Of a stretch of 64,000 nucleotides of DNA, positions 51,778-59,828 are shown piece by piece. The translations under genes were made by a program, and so were the position numbers. Position 1 is the stretch's first letter; each line of letters starts with the position of its first letter. Location of the stretch: contig NZ_SUTI01000004.1 of NCBI RefSeq assembly GCF_015062985.1, positions 51,332 through 115,331 on the forward strand, read 5' to 3'. The notes below the pieces were generated by a model. The model was not told the DNA's origin. It saw only the letters and a list, made by a program, of their open reading frames with translations, and did not search any database. Source of the DNA: Methanobrevibacter sp. GTDB lineage: Archaea > Methanobacteriota > Methanobacteria > Methanobacteriales > Methanobacteriaceae.

Positions 51778-53367
51778 TCATTTCATCTGCCCGAATATTC
51801 CTCTCATGATTCCTTTTGTCACTTCACGGGCGGCAGTATTTACAGCCTGTGTAGCTGCCCTTTCAACCATCTTTTGCGGTTCAGACTTTTTGGCTCTTTT
51901 GCCTTTGGTTTGAGTCTGGCCTGCAATGACAGTTCCTAAAATGTCAGTTAAAATAGAACCTTGCTGTTGAGCAGGAGCTTCTTCAACTGGCTCTGGAGCT
52001 TCCTGTTTTTGAGTTTTGACTTCTTCAATGATTTGCTTGTCAACTTCAGGAACTTCACTTTCAATATTCGGATTTGAATCAATCTTATTCAATAACAATT
52101 CGTATGCTGATTCCCCATCAACAGCTTCCCAATACTTTGATTTGAACTCGGATATGTCAATTATCTGTTGGCGCAAGTCATCTTCAATAGCTCCTATATG
52201 ACTTTGAGGAGGGACAATTTTAACCTGTTCAACAACATTAGGAGCTCCTTTTTCATCAAGAGTGGAAACTAATGCTTCACCGGTTCCCAAATTGGAAATG
52301 ACTTCAGCAGTGTCGAAATTAGGGTTTGGTCTGAAAGTATCAGCTGCAACTTTTACTGCCTTCTGGTCTTTAGGAGTATATGCGCGAAGTGCATGTTGAA
52401 TACGATTACCCAACTGCGCTAAAATATCATCTGGAATGTCTGCAGGAGATTGTGAAATGAAATATAATCCCACACCTTTTGACCTTATGAGCCTTACAAT
52501 CTGTTCGATTTTTTTGCCGAATTCAGGTGAGATTTCATCAAACAGCAAATGAGCTTCATCAAAGAAAAATACGAACTTAGGCTTTTCCATGTCTCCCACT
52601 TCAGGCAAATTCTGATATAAACTGGACATCATCCAAAGCAGGAATGTTGAATATATTTCAGGTGACAATGACAATTTTTGTGAATCTAAAACATTGATAA
52701 CACCTTTTCCGTTATCATCAACCTGCATGAAATCATTTAAATCCAAAGCAGGTTCTCCAAAGAACAGATTTCCTCCCTGGTCTTCAAATGCTATTAAGCT
52801 TCTCAAAATTGTGCTTGCTGACTTTGGAGCGATTGCACCGTATTGGCTTTCATATTGTTCTTTATTTTCAACGACATGATTAATCATTGCTTTTAAATCT
52901 TTCAAATCAATTATTAAAAGGGATTCATCATCAGCAACTCTGAATACTATGTTTAAAACACCGGCTTGGGCTTCAGATAAGTTTAAAATTTTGGAAAGTA
53001 AAACAGGACCCATTTCAGATAATGTTACTCTGACCGGAAGACCTTTTTCTCCGAACAGATCCCAAAATTCAACCGGATATTCATGGAACTTGAATCCTTT
53101 CTCTTCAAGGCCAAAAGCTTCAACATTCTTTGCGATGAAATCATTTGTTGAACCTGCCTTTACAAGCCCTGAAATGTCTCCTTTCATATCCGCTAAAAAT
53201 ACTGGAACTCCCAAATCTGAAAAAGATTCAGCCAAGACTTTTAAAGTGACTGTTTTACCAGTACCTGTTGCACCAGCGATTACACCATGCCTATTAGCCA
53301 TTTTCGGTAATAAAAAAACGTTTTCGTTTTCATTACAACCTATCAATATTTTATCTTCTGCATACAT
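51778..53367 (-). CDS. HerA/DUF853-type DNA-translocase ATPase
   Basis: The 529-residue protein belongs to the HerA-FtsK class of ring ATPases (DUF853/YjgR branch). Walker A is GATGTGKT, Walker B is FVFFFDEAHLLF, and RLIRSKGVGLYFISQSP carries the sensor and Arg region. The C-terminal part has a low-complexity acidic linker and an amphipathic tail. NurA nuclease, the usual partner of archaeal HerA, is not adjacent. The ATG at 53367 has GGTGA 5 nt upstream, inside the end of the helicase gene; a GTG at 53376 is the weaker alternative. The tight spacing with the helicase gene suggests a shared DNA-processing role, not proven. Confidence 0.87.
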   Translation of the reverse strand: MYAEDKILIGCNENENVFLLPKMANRHGVIAGATGTGKTVTLKVLAESFSDLGVPVFLADMKGDISGLVKAGSTNDFIAKNVEAFGLEEKGFKFHEYPVEFWDLFGEKGLPVRVTLSEMGPVLLSKILNLSEAQAGVLNIVFRVADDESLLIIDLKDLKAMINHVVENKEQYESQYGAIAPKSASTILRSLIAFEDQGGNLFFGEPALDLNDFMQVDDNGKGVINVLDSQKLSLSPEIYSTFLLWMMSSLYQNLPEVGDMEKPKFVFFFDEAHLLFDEISPEFGKKIEQIVRLIRSKGVGLYFISQSPADIPDDILAQLGNRIQHALRAYTPKDQKAVKVAADTFRPNPNFDTAEVISNLGTGEALVSTLDEKGAPNVVEQVKIVPPQSHIGAIEDDLRQQIIDISEFKSKYWEAVDGESAYELLLNKIDSNPNIESEVPEVDKQIIEEVKTQKQEAPEPVEEAPAQQQGSILTDILGTVIAGQTQTKGKRAKKSEPQKMVERAATQAVNTAAREVTKGIMRGIFGQMK

Positions 53368-53372
53368 TGCAT

Positions 53373-55964
53373 TCACCCATTTTCTATTTTCTTAATTAAA
53401 TAGTTAGTTTTTTTAACTATATTATTTTTATTAAATGATTTTGATATTCTTTTAATTGCATCCAGATTCTTGACAAAATTGTCCAGCCATGAGAATATGT
53501 CTCCAGGATAGACCTGAATCTGATATTTTCTAAAAAGCTTGTTTGAAATGTCCTGAGGATCCTTACCCTTAAGCCTTTCATGAATGATTACTTCAGATAT
53601 TCCCCTCTGCATGCAACTGCAAAATGGCCTGTCCTGACATCTGCATTGCATGAAATCCGTTTGGAGGGCTATCAATGCATCCTGGAATTTTTTGTCAACC
53701 TTATCAATAGCTTCACCACTGGATATGATGTCCAAAGTAGATTCGGCAAACAGCCTTGTGGAAAACTTAATCTTTAATGCATTTGAAATCTGATTATGGA
53801 TAACGCTTGACAGATATGCATTTTCAAACATTTCCAAATCCATCGCCATTGCCAATATCAATACTTTCAGCTTGTCATACTTGTCCTTTTTCTTATACAT
53901 CGGAGATAGGCCAACATATCTCTTCAAATATTCAGAATCATTAAGAGTGTTTTTAATGAATTCAGCTTCATCAATTGATAGAAATGACACGGAAGTTGCC
54001 CTGCCGTATTTGGTAACTTCCAGTTTGTTGTTTGCTGAAATATTAATCATTCCCAAATCTTCCATTTCATTCGTTGCGATTTTAAGTGAAATCGGCACAT
54101 CGATATCCCTATAGAATTCATTTAGCTCTTTTTGTGACCTGATTGATGTGGATGAAATGTCTGCAAGAATCTGTTCATATGCTGATTCCTCATCATATTC
54201 AATATAAACATCATCACTATTGCTTTCAAGCAAATCCAATGCCTTTGACTCTTCGGATTCACCTGCAAAATCATTTCCTATTTCAGGAAGCAAATAGACT
54301 ATGCCCCTATCGTGATAGGATGGTCTTCCTGCACGGCCCAGCATTTGCGCGAATTCATTGGGATTAATCCATTTATTTCCCATTACAAGGGAGTCAAATA
54401 TTACCTGTGAAGCTGGAAAATCAACTCCCGCAGCCAATGCCGCTGTTGTTACAACACAGGATATCCTTCCCTTGTCAAAGTCCTTTTCAATCTTTTCCTT
54501 CTTATAATAGGACAATCCGGCGTGATAAGCCTGGGCATTGACTCTTTTGTTTGAAAGATAATTGGCAATCTGATGGGTTTTGCGTCTTGAATTTGTAAAT
54601 ATGATGGTCTGTCCTCTAAAACCTTTTTTGGATTTTGTGTTGAACTCCTTTTGTACAAGCTTTCTCATAAGGTGGCGTTTTTGAGACTCATTTCTTGTAT
54701 AAACTAGGTGCCTTTCTAAAGGAACCGGCCTTTGTGAGTACTGAACAAGCTTCATGTTGAACTCTTCAGCTAAAAATTCAGGGTTTTTGACGGTTGCTGA
54801 AAGTCCGATGATTTGGGTTTCAGGATATAAATTCTTTAAACGTTTTATCAAACCGTTCAGACGGGTTCCTCGATCCTCATCATCAATCATGTGAATTTCA
54901 TCAATCAATACAACTCCCAAATTAGACAGGGATGATGAGTTTCCGTTTCTAAGCAGATAATCGATTCCTTCATATGTTGCAACTACTATATCTGCTTTGG
55001 ATACATCTGAATCCGGAAGATTGAGCTCGCCTTTTGCCTTAACCCGGTTTCTTCCCACTTTAATGGATACCTTCAATCCCAGTTTTGAATATTTCTTTTT
55101 AAAATCCCTGTATTTCTGATTTGCCAGAGCTACCAATGGAGTTAAAAATATGAATTTCTTGCCTTTAAGGGCTTGCGTAATGCCTGCAAGCTCACCGACT
55201 AAAGTCTTACCCGAACCTGTTGCACTCACCACAAGCAGATCTTCACCCTTTAAAAGGCCTTCCTTAATGGCCAAATACTGCACAGGCAGGAGCTTGGTGT
55301 TTCCTGAATCCAAAAGGACCTGCTTAAAATCCTTTGGAATCTTAAGACGTTTCATATCCACCGGTGGTATGATGTGCTTTGATTTTTTTGTCTTGTCAAA
55401 TAAGGTTAACTTAGTGTTCTTTAATGGGTCAAAATGAGGGTCTAAAACAGACAATGTCTTTTTCAAACTTCCTGTTTTTTCCAATGTGGATTTGAGATTC
55501 CTGAAAATCTTTTTATCAAATCCCTGAAGTTTGATTTCCTGTTTTATTGTATCATATGCACAATCCTTACATATCAGCTGATTGTTATGTTTATATGAAT
55601 ATGATGAATTGACTATTGTAATGTTTCCCTCATAGGCACAGAAATCACAAACCTGTGTCCTTCTGACTTTGATATTGAGCGATTTGAGAAATTTCTCCAC
55701 CTTTTCATCAGGTGTTGCAAGAAATACCGCCTGACTTCTCAAAAGCTTAATTACCTCTCCAGGAGGCATTAGTTTTTCATTAAGAGTGGAGTTGTCATTG
55801 AAATTGTAATCGGCAACAAATCTGGAAATGGATAATGTATCACCGTCATTACTGAATTTAATATTTCCAACAAATTCAGGTTCCCTTTTATGGTTTAAAG
55901 CTCCTTTTGGAGAACCGATAGGATACAATCTCCACTGTTTTTTGATTTTCTTTAAAACTAGCAT
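53373..55964 (-). CDS. Ski2-like DEAD/H helicase with zinc-finger N-terminus (COG1202, DUF5814-type)
   Basis: The 863-residue superfamily-2 helicase has an N-terminal domain of about 210 residues with two CxxC pairs (CDFCAYEG and CKDCAYD). Walker A SATGSGKT lies at about 245, the helicase box DEIH at about 350, and GLSATVKN. The second RecA domain has IIFTNSRRKTHQIA and QMLGRAGRPSYHDRG. Near the C-terminus a further Cys cluster (CRCQDRPFCSC) occurs. This is the layout of archaeal COG1202 helicases, whose in-vivo role is poorly known. Its stop overlaps the start region of the DUF853 ATPase, so the two are translationally coupled. It heads a three-gene operon. Confidence 0.88.
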   Translation of the reverse strand: MLVLKKIKKQWRLYPIGSPKGALNHKREPEFVGNIKFSNDGDTLSISRFVADYNFNDNSTLNEKLMPPGEVIKLLRSQAVFLATPDEKVEKFLKSLNIKVRRTQVCDFCAYEGNITIVNSSYSYKHNNQLICKDCAYDTIKQEIKLQGFDKKIFRNLKSTLEKTGSLKKTLSVLDPHFDPLKNTKLTLFDKTKKSKHIIPPVDMKRLKIPKDFKQVLLDSGNTKLLPVQYLAIKEGLLKGEDLLVVSATGSGKTLVGELAGITQALKGKKFIFLTPLVALANQKYRDFKKKYSKLGLKVSIKVGRNRVKAKGELNLPDSDVSKADIVVATYEGIDYLLRNGNSSSLSNLGVVLIDEIHMIDDEDRGTRLNGLIKRLKNLYPETQIIGLSATVKNPEFLAEEFNMKLVQYSQRPVPLERHLVYTRNESQKRHLMRKLVQKEFNTKSKKGFRGQTIIFTNSRRKTHQIANYLSNKRVNAQAYHAGLSYYKKEKIEKDFDKGRISCVVTTAALAAGVDFPASQVIFDSLVMGNKWINPNEFAQMLGRAGRPSYHDRGIVYLLPEIGNDFAGESEESKALDLLESNSDDVYIEYDEESAYEQILADISSTSIRSQKELNEFYRDIDVPISLKIATNEMEDLGMINISANNKLEVTKYGRATSVSFLSIDEAEFIKNTLNDSEYLKRYVGLSPMYKKKDKYDKLKVLILAMAMDLEMFENAYLSSVIHNQISNALKIKFSTRLFAESTLDIISSGEAIDKVDKKFQDALIALQTDFMQCRCQDRPFCSCMQRGISEVIIHERLKGKDPQDISNKLFRKYQIQVYPGDIFSWLDNFVKNLDAIKRISKSFNKNNIVKKTNYLIKKIENG

Positions 55965-56017
55965 TGTATTTAAATATATTTTTAATTGTTAATAAGTTTT
56001 AAAAAATAGATTGATAT

Positions 56018-56887
56018 CTATTCAATATAATCAAATCTAGTTTCTAAAATTATTATAATTGCAAAACCAACAATTGCAACAATCAGGCAAGGCAGCAGAC
56101 CTGCAAAATTCAATCCGACAGAATTTGCAATCTCAACAGCTGGAACTTTGAGTGAACCAAGCATTACACCAATAAGGAATGCCATTGTTACTTCTTCATA
56201 GTTTTTAAGCAGGTAATTGAGGATTTTTGAAAATCCAAGTATTCCTATTACGGCACCAACAACAAAAACAATGATATCTGTCAATTGAAGCTGGTGAAGT
56301 GCATTAAGCATGTATTTGTACTGACCTAAAAGCAGAAGTAAAAATGATCCTGAGATTCCCGGCAATATCATTGCACAGATTGCTATCATACCTGAAATGA
56401 ATATTACAAGCAATGAATGATTGGCCGCAATAGGATTCAGACTGACGAATATGAAAGTCAGAACGGCCCCCAATATCGCAAACAATATATTTTTCAAGTT
56501 AATTTGATTGAGTTTTTTAAATAGAATGACTGCAGAAGCTATAATCAGACCTAAGAAAAATGAATATGTCAGTGCGGTATGCACATCCATGCAGTATGTA
56601 ACTACCTTCGCAAGGGTCAGGAATGCGACACCAATACCCAATATCAATGGAATGAAAAACTTAAAATCGATTTCCTCAAACAATTGAGTAAGGAATCCAT
56701 TGAAATCCCCTTTAAACAATGGTTTTAAAAATCCAAAACGGATTTTACTGATTGCCTCGACCAGATGGCCATAAATTCCAGTAATTAATGCGATTGTTCC
56801 TCCTGAAACACCAGGAACAATATCAGCAGAACCCATCATGACTCCACGAATAAAAATTAGAATAGCTTCCTTAATATCAAAACTCAA
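56018..56887 (-). CDS. DUF368 membrane protein
   Basis: The 289-residue protein has about eight hydrophobic helices and the family's paired signature motifs: GSADIVPGVSGGTIALITGIYG near the N-terminus and ICAMILPGISGSFLLLLLGQYK in the middle. The internal repeat is typical of this family. Recent work links DUF368 proteins to polyprenyl-phosphate (undecaprenyl-phosphate) flipping in bacteria; a similar carrier-recycling job in an archaeon with pseudomurein would make sense but is not shown here. It has its own ATG with GGTGATATT upstream. Confidence 0.88.
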   Translation of the reverse strand: MSFDIKEAILIFIRGVMMGSADIVPGVSGGTIALITGIYGHLVEAISKIRFGFLKPLFKGDFNGFLTQLFEEIDFKFFIPLILGIGVAFLTLAKVVTYCMDVHTALTYSFFLGLIIASAVILFKKLNQINLKNILFAILGAVLTFIFVSLNPIAANHSLLVIFISGMIAICAMILPGISGSFLLLLLGQYKYMLNALHQLQLTDIIVFVVGAVIGILGFSKILNYLLKNYEEVTMAFLIGVMLGSLKVPAVEIANSVGLNFAGLLPCLIVAIVGFAIIIILETRFDYIE

Positions 56888-56930
56888 AATATCACCTAAA
56901 ATAATATTTGTTTTAATTAATTAAATAAGT

Positions 56931-56974
56931 TATTAAAAAAAAGAAAAAAGAGAATAAATCAAAAGATTTATTCT
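56931..56974 (-). terminator. Terminator of the DUF2193-aquaporin unit
   Basis: A perfect 10-bp stem (AGAATAAATC at 56951-56960, GATTTATTCT at 56965-56974) with a 4-nt loop overlaps the aquaporin stop. On the minus strand a T-rich tract (56933-56950) follows. Confidence 0.75.
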
Positions 56975-57732
56975 TGGAATGGTTGTGGAAGTTCGCAAAC
57001 TCCACTGTCTTTTGCAAGATATGCATATGCGAATGCTGCACAGATTGCACCGAGAATTGGTCCAACTAAGTATATTGGGAAGAATGCCCAAAGGTTAGCT
57101 CCACCAAGCAAGGTGTCCATCAAGTATGGTCCGAATGTACGTGCAGGGTTGATTGAAGCACCTGTAAATGCTCCTAAAACCACGATTACTGCAGCAACAG
57201 TCATACCAATTGAAATACCTGCAAAACCAGGTTCCGCTTTTTTATCAACAGCAACACCCATTACAACCATCATTAAGAAGAATGTTCCTAAGAATTCAGC
57301 AAACATTGCCTGGAAGTAGCTTACTCCAAGACCAGGAGCTGTTGCACCGAGTCCACCGATTGTAACGGCAGGAGCGCCAAGACATAAGAAGAGACAAAGG
57401 CTTCCTAAACATGCACCGATTACCTGTGCAACTATATAATAGATACTGTCCACTAAAGCAATGTTTTTGGTGACAAGTAATCCTATAGTTACAGCAGGAT
57501 TCAAGTGTGCACCTGATATCTTACCGAATACATAAATACATATCATTACAGTTAGACCAAATGCTAAAGCGATAGCAATCCAGTCACCAAGACCTCCTAA
57601 AGGTCCAATTCCGGTAGCGCCTGCAGCCTGTGTAATCAATAATGTTACGACAGCTGAACCTGTACCGAAAAATACTAGGAAAAATGTTCCTAAAAGTTCT
57701 GCAAAAAATTTTTTTCTTATGTTGCATGTCAT
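56968..57732 (-). CDS. aqpM: Aquaporin / glycerol facilitator family channel
   Basis: The 254-residue MIP-family channel has two NPA boxes: GAHLNPAVTIG at about residue 75 and GASINPARTFGP at about 195, whose Arg forms part of the selectivity filter. There are about six membrane helices and a longer-than-usual Gly/Ala-rich loop before the fourth helix (GGLGATAPGLGVSY). Archaeal AqpM passes water and some glycerol, and may pass dissolved gases. The gene lies 10 bp after a DUF2193 gene; its AGGTGA Shine-Dalgarno overlaps that gene's stop, so translation is coupled. Confidence 0.93.
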   Translation of the reverse strand: MTCNIRKKFFAELLGTFFLVFFGTGSAVVTLLITQAAGATGIGPLGGLGDWIAIALAFGLTVMICIYVFGKISGAHLNPAVTIGLLVTKNIALVDSIYYIVAQVIGACLGSLCLFLCLGAPAVTIGGLGATAPGLGVSYFQAMFAEFLGTFFLMMVVMGVAVDKKAEPGFAGISIGMTVAAVIVVLGAFTGASINPARTFGPYLMDTLLGGANLWAFFPIYLVGPILGAICAAFAYAYLAKDSGVCELPQPFQE

Positions 57733-57742
57733 ATTAATTCAC

Positions 57743-59242
57743 CTATACAGCTTCTCTCCATTGACAATACTCGTGTTTACCATCTACAAGTGAAGCAGCG
57801 GCACAGTTTTTACATCCTCTTACAGGGGATCCTGGTGCTTCTTTGTTAAGTGCTATAATATTAGTCATCATTGTTGCTGTAATTGGTTCTGAAGTTAAAA
57901 GACATGGGTAGTCAGCTAATCTCATTAATGAGGAGTATCTTACAGTAATTCCACATGCAGGATAAGTGTATCTTTGCGGGTTCATTACGATTTCACTATT
58001 TAATATAGGGCTTAAGTCAACTTCAAATCCAGTGATTTTTGGAACTATTTCTCCACCAGTACCAGCTCTGAATTTTCTAGCTCCGCTGATTGCATTATAT
58101 CCTCTGTAAATCATGTCCATAAAGTCACAGTTGTGCAATTCGGCAGCTGCTCCTCTGGTTGGGTATTGTTGTACATAGTTGTGGAATCTTTTAGAGAATA
58201 AATCTACAATCATTGGTGCATTGAATCCATCTAATTCTAAAATAAATTCAGTTGCACATGCAGATGCACCAGTAGATAATTTTAACACATTGAATGGAGA
58301 TTCATAATTATCTAAGTTATTTCTTAAAGTAGCTTCAATAACTTCAGCAGTTGCTTGAACAATAGCTAAAGTCATGTCATCTTTACACATATTATATGTG
58401 GATTGACCTATGTGGTGTCCGATATCACCAACACAGTATGCTGGTACGGTTACAATATTACCATAGTGCACACCATCATCCATTGCAGCTTTAACTACAG
58501 GAGTCATTGCTTTTTTATATTTGTTCATGTAGTCTCTTACATCGAATGAAGTGTGGTCAGCATCATCCATCAATTGGCCTTGTCCTTCAATAGGAGTTTT
58601 ATAAATCATTTGCAATGCTGCAATTTCCTTTTCAGTGGCTTCAGCAGCAGTCGCACCGTCTTCTATAGCGTTAGCAAATGCATCACCAATACCATATGAG
58701 GTGTTCATACCCCATGATTTAGCGGATAAAATTGCTTGTTTGTGAAGTACTGGAATATCCATTTTTTGCAATATTTGATTTACAACATTACTTGTACTTC
58801 CAGGCATTAATGCAAAGTCAACAACACATGTTGGCCCATAAAATCCGCCGTATCTTCTAATGGATTCTTTAGCAATCAATGCTTCTGAATCAGCGATAGC
58901 TTGGATAAATTTATCCATACTGTCTGCGAATTCACCATCTTCTTCACATAAAATCTCTAAGATTGGAGGAGTTTGGAAATGTTCAATGAACGGGTCATCT
59001 TCACATTTTAAAGTGTCTGTAATGGAAGATAAAATCTCATAATGGTTTTTTACAGATTCCTTGTGTAAGTTAATTACTGATTCTGCTTGATTGTCTAATG
59101 CTTTCATGCCTGATACAGCATCTGCATAAGGTTTTGCATCAGTAATTTTAAAGTCATTGTACCTATTTTCTGATATAACAGCAACGTCTGCCTTTTGAGC
59201 AGCCATTGACTCGTCTATCATTTTTTCGTATAACTCTCTCAT
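57743..59242 (-). CDS. DUF2193 protein
   Basis: The 499-residue soluble protein matches DUF2193, found mainly in methanogens and of unknown function. It starts MRELYEKMIDESMAAQKA, has an Ala/Met-rich core, clustered His residues (CVGDIGHHIGQS), and a C-terminal metal-like motif CKNCAAAS, with further cysteines (CEED, CKDD, CGIT). The ATG at 59242 follows AGGTGA; the longer frame begins at GTG inside that site. It is the first gene of a two-gene unit with aqpM. The leader carries a strong hairpin (59261-59290) and a palindrome. A metal-dependent enzyme fits the Cys/His pattern, without direct evidence. Confidence 0.83.
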   Translation of the reverse strand: MRELYEKMIDESMAAQKADVAVISENRYNDFKITDAKPYADAVSGMKALDNQAESVINLHKESVKNHYEILSSITDTLKCEDDPFIEHFQTPPILEILCEEDGEFADSMDKFIQAIADSEALIAKESIRRYGGFYGPTCVVDFALMPGSTSNVVNQILQKMDIPVLHKQAILSAKSWGMNTSYGIGDAFANAIEDGATAAEATEKEIAALQMIYKTPIEGQGQLMDDADHTSFDVRDYMNKYKKAMTPVVKAAMDDGVHYGNIVTVPAYCVGDIGHHIGQSTYNMCKDDMTLAIVQATAEVIEATLRNNLDNYESPFNVLKLSTGASACATEFILELDGFNAPMIVDLFSKRFHNYVQQYPTRGAAAELHNCDFMDMIYRGYNAISGARKFRAGTGGEIVPKITGFEVDLSPILNSEIVMNPQRYTYPACGITVRYSSLMRLADYPCLLTSEPITATMMTNIIALNKEAPGSPVRGCKNCAAASLVDGKHEYCQWREAV

Positions 59243-59254
59243 TTTTATCACCTA

Positions 59255-59345
59255 GGTAATAAGGGCATTAAGCATTTGCTTAACACCCTTAGATAATTAT
59301 AAATTATCTACCATATTATTTAAATATGTTTAAATAATCTTTAAA
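59255..59345 (-). promoter_or_regulatory. Structured leader and promoter of the DUF2193-aquaporin unit
   Basis: A long hairpin (AAGGGCATTAAGC at 59261-59273, GCTTAACACCCTT at 59278-59290; two mismatches in 13 bp) lies 7 bp upstream of the AGGTGA site. A second perfect inverted repeat, GATAATT-ATA-AATTATC, is at 59292-59308. A TATA-like ATTTAAATAATA is near 59314-59326. The hairpin could control translation and the palindrome could be an operator. Confidence 0.5.
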
Positions 59346-59450
59346 AGTAAAAAAATTAATATTGAATGGTTATTTAAATTAAAAAAAGTTGATTAATAAT
59401 AAAAAGTAAAGAAGTAAAGTAATCCATTTAGTTGAAAAAAAATTATTTAA

Positions 59451-59789
59451 TTAAACTGCATCAGAACCTCTCTCACCTGTTCTAATTCTTATGACCTCTT
59501 CAACATCGGAAACGAATATCTTTCCATCACCAATCTCTCCGGTTCTTGCATTTTCAACAATAACATCAATAATGCGATCCAAATCTTCTTCATTTACAAT
59601 CAATTCAATTCTTGTTTTAGGAATCAAATCAATGCAAAATTGAGAACCCCTATATGCATTTCTAATACGTGGAAATTTTCCTCTACCTTTCACACTGGAA
59701 ACGTTCATTCCTTCACATCCCTCTTCCAAAAGAGCTTTTTTTACATTCTCAAACTTTTCATCACGTATTACTGCAATAATCCTTTTCAT
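59451..59789 (-). CDS. PII-family signalling protein with unusual T-loop
   Basis: The 112-residue protein has the PII fold sequence: MKRIIAVIRDEKFENVKKAL start, the T-loop region from residue 35 (GRGKFPRIRNAYRG), and the B-loop/C-terminal motif TGEIGDGKIFV. PII proteins sense ATP/ADP and 2-oxoglutarate and control nitrogen metabolism. Here residue 39, a Gln that binds the Mg-ATP-2-oxoglutarate complex in well-studied PIIs, is Phe; residue 51, the usual uridylylation Tyr, is also Phe. No ammonium transporter (amtB) or nif gene is adjacent, unlike most archaeal glnK. It may bind a different effector. Confidence 0.85.
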   Translation of the reverse strand: MKRIIAVIRDEKFENVKKALLEEGCEGMNVSSVKGRGKFPRIRNAYRGSQFCIDLIPKTRIELIVNEEDLDRIIDVIVENARTGEIGDGKIFVSDVEEVIRIRTGERGSDAV

Positions 59790-59828
59790 AATATCTTTCC
59801 GAATAAAATAAAAAAAAAAGAAGAAAAA

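Noticed and set aside
51778..55964. HerA-NurA DNA repair operon or a named defence system
   Set aside because: No NurA or other hallmark nuclease is present, so no system name is justified.
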